A stretch of DNA of 6,508 nt from an uncultured Lachnospiraceae bacterium (GTDB lineage Bacteria; Bacillota; Clostridia; Lachnospirales; Lachnospiraceae): contig CAKRTZ010000080.1 of the NCBI GenBank assembly GCA_934402515.1, forward strand, positions 1 to 6,508, given 5' to 3'. A program made the position numbers and the translations under genes. Positions 6,263 through 6,508 of the stretch are shown here, piece by piece. A model generated the notes under the pieces. The model did no database searches, was not told the origin of the DNA, and was given only the letters and a program-made list of their open reading frames with translations. Each line of letters opens with the position of its first letter. The first letter of the stretch is position 1.

Positions 6263-6315
6263 TTAGTCACAACTAATATTAAAATAGTATGAAGGACTAC
6301 AAAATAGTAGTTTTT
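6263..6315 (+). promoter_or_regulatory. candidate promoter/operator region of the ZIP gene
   Basis: Downstream of the terminator there is a possible promoter, TTAGTC (6263-6268) with TAGTAT (6285-6290) and a 16-bp spacer. The 9-mer AAAATAGTA occurs at 6281-6289 and 6301-6309, exactly 20 bp apart, with the first copy overlapping the proposed -10. ACTAC (6296-6300) and GTAGT (6307-6311) form a small hairpin that extends through two G-T wobbles to 6292-6315. Two helically phased copies could bind a regulator, for example a metal-responsive one, but none is identified. Confidence 0.35.
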
Positions 6316-6327
6316 CCGGTTTTAAAG

Positions 6328-6346
6328 AAAGGAATATGCAAAGCTA
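6328..6346 (+). promoter_or_regulatory. ZIP gene ribosome site with a 3-codon upstream mini-ORF
   Basis: AAAGGA at 6328-6333 is 13 nt from the ATG at 6347, longer than usual. Between them lies ATGCAAAGCTAATG: a mini-ORF Met-Gln-Ser-stop beginning at 6336, whose TAA shares its last A with the ATG of the ZIP gene. No other in-frame start exists nearby, so 6347 is kept as the start. The overlap could allow termination-reinitiation, or it may be chance. Confidence 0.4.
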
Positions 6347-6508
6347 ATGAATACTTTTTTTGGCATATTGATTCCATTTGTTGGAACAACGCTGGGTGCA
6401 GCGTGTGTGTTTTTTATGAGAAAGACACTTAGCAAATCAGTGCAACGTGCACTTACAGGATTTGCAGCAGGTGTAATGGTTGCTGCTTCAATCTGGAGCC
6501 TTCTGATT
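6347..6508 (+). CDS. ZIP-family metal transporter, N-terminal fragment
   Basis: The first 54 residues of a membrane protein running off the right edge of the window. It opens with MNTFFGILIPFVGTTLGAAC, a first membrane helix (about 4-24), then a short basic loop (MRKTLSKSVQRA) and a second helix with the segment GFAAGVMVAASIWSLLI (38-54), which is typical of ZIP transporters of the GufA/ZupT type. Members import zinc or other divalent metals such as iron or manganese; which metal cannot be judged from this part. It is separated from the bgl operon by a strong terminator and its own likely promoter, so it is a distinct transcription unit. Assignment rests on N-terminal resemblance only. Confidence 0.85.
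   Translation, partial: MNTFFGILIPFVGTTLGAACVFFMRKTLSKSVQRALTGFAAGVMVAASIWSLLI

Overview
The window looks like chromosomal DNA from a low-to-mid GC Gram-positive anaerobe, most likely a gut Lachnospiraceae or related Clostridia. This is inferred from strong AGGAGG-type ribosome binding sites, a PTS transporter of IIBCA order, a clostridial-style Old Yellow Enzyme/FAD reductase, a TIGR04076-type small protein and a ZIP transporter start. No rRNA, tRNA, CRISPR array or intact mobile element was seen.

Layout: (1) 1-164 is a short gene-free stretch downstream of the first gene, holding only weak hairpins. (2) 165-2129, minus strand, is a three-domain FMN/4Fe-4S/FAD ene-reductase of the FadH / Old Yellow Enzyme superfamily. 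(3) 2130-2393 is an AT-rich divergent promoter region with several dyads, including a 16-bp near-palindrome that is the best operator candidate. (4) 2394-6043, plus strand, is a tight three-gene operon: a 105-residue TIGR04076-like protein of unknown function, a beta-glucoside-type PTS permease IIBCA, and a family GH1 6-phospho-beta-glucosidase. (5) 6044-6346 is a gene-free gap with a possible insertion-sequence scar, a small hairpin, a strong terminator at 6209-6251 and the leader of the next gene. (6) 6347-6508 is the first 54 codons of a ZIP-family metal transporter, cut by the window edge.

How the genes fit together: the PTS should import and phosphorylate a beta-glucoside, and the GH1 enzyme should cleave the phosphorylated product to glucose-6-phosphate plus an aglycone or a second sugar. 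The divergent ene-reductase could reduce an unsaturated aglycone, such as a plant phenolic, released in the cell; this link is inference from gene arrangement only. The most novel element is the small five-cysteine protein encoded first in the operon, one base ahead of the PTS gene. No regulator gene and no recognisable BglG/LicT antiterminator site lies in the window, so control of the operon is open.
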